Part shown: positions 15,831 to 16,664 of the stretch, one piece after another
How positions within the stretch are numbered: the stretch's first letter is position 1
Layout: each line of letters begins with the position of its first letter
From: Planctomycetes bacterium SM23_32
GTDB lineage: Bacteria > Planctomycetota > Brocadiia > SM23-32
Assembly: GCA_001303885.1 (NCBI GenBank)
Contig: LJUE01000036.1
Coordinates: 1 to 16,664, forward strand
Reading direction: 5' to 3'
Length of the DNA stretch: 16,664 nt
The notes under the pieces: generated by a model
What the model saw: only the letters and a program-made list of their open reading frames with translations
The model's database searches: none
What the model was told of the DNA's origin: nothing
Translations under genes and position numbers: made by a program

Positions 15831-15859
15831 ATGTTAGCCGCTGCCATCCCCGTGCGCAA
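15831..15859 (-). promoter_or_regulatory. Predicted promoter of the trpB2 cluster
   Basis: On the minus strand TTGCGC (15859-15854) is followed after 17 bp by TAACAT (15836-15831). The start would be near 15824, about 55 nt before the chosen trpB2 ATG. The -35 box is only a partial match, so this is moderate evidence. Confidence 0.42.
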
Positions 15860-15882
15860 CGGGCGGGCCCGCCCCCCTCCGG

Positions 15883-15911
15883 CTGGCGGCTCCGCCGCCG
15901 TAGGCTATAAT
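15883..15911 (+). promoter_or_regulatory. Predicted promoter of the exported coiled-coil gene
   Basis: TATAAT at 15906-15911 is a perfect -10 box. The -35 position, 17 bp upstream (CTGGCG, 15883-15888), is poor. The start would be near 15918, about 34 nt before ATG 15952. The region is shared with the divergent trpB2 promoter. An ATG inside the -10 box (15910) opens the same frame but cannot be the start if this promoter is real. Confidence 0.5.
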
Positions 15912-15951
15912 GGACGTGGCGCATGGAACCCCTGCGGGGAGGAGGCGCAAG

Positions 15952-16644
15952 ATGACGACGCGCAAGGTGGCTGTGTTGGCCGGACTGGTGGCGTTGCTTC
16001 TGCTGGCCGTGCCTGCGGCGCTGGCCGGCGGTGAGGAGCCCGAGGCGCGCATCAAGCGCATGCTCAGGGAGGCCGAGGAGCTGCAAGAGGCCGGCAAGCC
16101 CGAGAAGGCGGCCGCCGTCCGCCGGGAGGCCGAGGCCCTCAAGGCCAAGCAGGCCGCCCGCCGGGAGGCCGAAGGCGTCCCCGACGAGGAGAAGATCCGC
16201 CGGCTCCAGCAGCAGACGCACATGCTGATGGAGATGGCCCACGCCGCCGAGGAGCAGGGCATGCCCGACGTGGCCGAGCAGCTCCGAGGGCGCGCCGAGA
16301 AGCAGGAGCGCCTGCTGCGCGAGACGATCGAGGCGACCGAACGCAGCCGGCACGAGCGCCGTGCAAAGCTGCGGGGGCAGATCGAGGAACTGCACGCGCG
16401 GGCCGACAAGCTGGAGCAGGCCGGCAGCGTGGAGGACGCCGCCGAACTGCGTGAGCAGGCGGCCCGGCTTCAGGCCGAAGCGGCCGAACTGGCCGGCCCC
16501 GAGGCATTGGGCGAAGCCCTCAACGGGCTGGCCCGCCGCCAGGAGGAACTCCAGAACCAGCTACAGGAGCTGAGAGAGGCCATCGAAGACCTCCGCAAGG
16601 CCGTCCGCGACCTGGCCGAGCGCGTTGAAAAGGCCCAGGAATAG
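15952..16644 (+). CDS. Exported helical-repeat and coiled-coil protein
   Basis: The start at 15952 is preceded by GGGGAGGAGG and gives 230 residues with a clean signal peptide (TM-like 6-20, cleavage after ALA at 23-25). The mature protein is almost entirely helical. Three imperfect helix-turn-helix units share the pattern AG/QG-x-x-x-x-A-x-x-L/V-R: EAGKPEKAAAVRREAEAL (46-63), EQGMPDVAEQLRGRAEKQ (101-118) and QAGSVEDAAELREQAARL (156-173). They resemble degenerate TPR-like hairpins. A heptad-rich coiled coil closes the protein (about 193-228). It should act outside the inner membrane, perhaps as a structural or adaptor protein. No enzyme motif is present and no family name is recognised. It has its own promoter and stands alone up to the window end. 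Confidence 0.88.
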   Translation: MTTRKVAVLAGLVALLLLAVPAALAGGEEPEARIKRMLREAEELQEAGKPEKAAAVRREAEALKAKQAARREAEGVPDEEKIRRLQQQTHMLMEMAHAAEEQGMPDVAEQLRGRAEKQERLLRETIEATERSRHERRAKLRGQIEELHARADKLEQAGSVEDAAELREQAARLQAEAAELAGPEALGEALNGLARRQEELQNQLQELREAIEDLRKAVRDLAERVEKAQE

Positions 16645-16664
16645 GCCCGCCGAGCCAAGGCGCG

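Noticed and set aside
15770..15859. A 30-residue N-terminal extension of TrpB2
   Set aside because: It would begin with TTG inside the predicted -35 box, and homologues begin near the LKEDEIPRRW segment.
15868..15900. GC-rich inverted repeats (gggcgggcccgccc and ggcggctccgccgcc) as a terminator
   Set aside because: No T-tract follows on either strand, and they sit in a divergent promoter region where no terminator is needed.
1..16664. CRISPR arrays, tRNA/rRNA genes, insertion sequences, toxin-antitoxin or defence genes
   Set aside because: Reading both strands showed no regularly spaced repeats, cloverleaf sequences, transposase motifs or terminal inverted repeats.

Overview
The window is a GC-rich (by eye about two thirds G+C), densely packed bacterial chromosome segment. 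It has no tRNA, rRNA, CRISPR array or recognisable mobile element. Weak or absent Shine-Dalgarno sites at several genes, a zinc-ribbon multi-TM protein, a TRL-type lipoprotein, an M28/FtsX fusion and an OPT-like transporter together suggest a Planctomycetota-type organism. That assignment rests on recalled gene content, not on any marker gene here.

Layout. (1) 1-1566, minus strand: argB (acetylglutamate kinase), followed 6 bp later by a Bat-like von Willebrand factor A membrane protein cut by the window edge. (2) 1567-1764: a short divergent intergenic region with one promoter in each direction; the rightward one is a perfect TTGACA/TATAAT pair. (3) 1765-9927, plus strand: a three-gene operon filling half the window. 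It encodes a 1586-residue exported M28-peptidase-like/FtsX-permease fusion, a 652-residue OPT-like multi-pass membrane protein, and a 457-residue single-TM protein of unknown function. The M28 domain has lost four of its five metal ligands and the catalytic Glu. (4) 9943-11367, minus: a MATE-family transporter, possibly leaderless. (5) 11506-12217, minus: an AsmA-like membrane-anchored protein broken by a frameshift with apparent loss of an internal segment. (6) 12363-12897, plus: a self-contained unit of promoter, TRL-like lipoprotein gene and intrinsic terminator. (7) 12933-13829, plus: promoter and a zinc-ribbon/five-TM protein. (8) 13842-15859, minus: trpB2 (standalone tryptophan synthase beta), a small four-cysteine protein, and a third small gene coupled by an ATGA overlap that appears frameshifted. 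(9) 15883-16644, plus: an exported helical-repeat/coiled-coil protein.

How the genes fit together. The argB and trpB2 clusters are amino-acid biosynthesis genes with uncharacterised followers. The most novel-looking element is the three-gene envelope operon. An exported domain that looks like a dead aminopeptidase, so perhaps a peptide binder or sensor, is fused to a MacB/FtsX-type permease and is co-transcribed with a putative oligopeptide-type transporter and a membrane-anchored helical protein. No ABC ATPase gene is present in the window to power the permease. Two apparent frameshifts, near 11763 and 13974, could be real decay or assembly errors.
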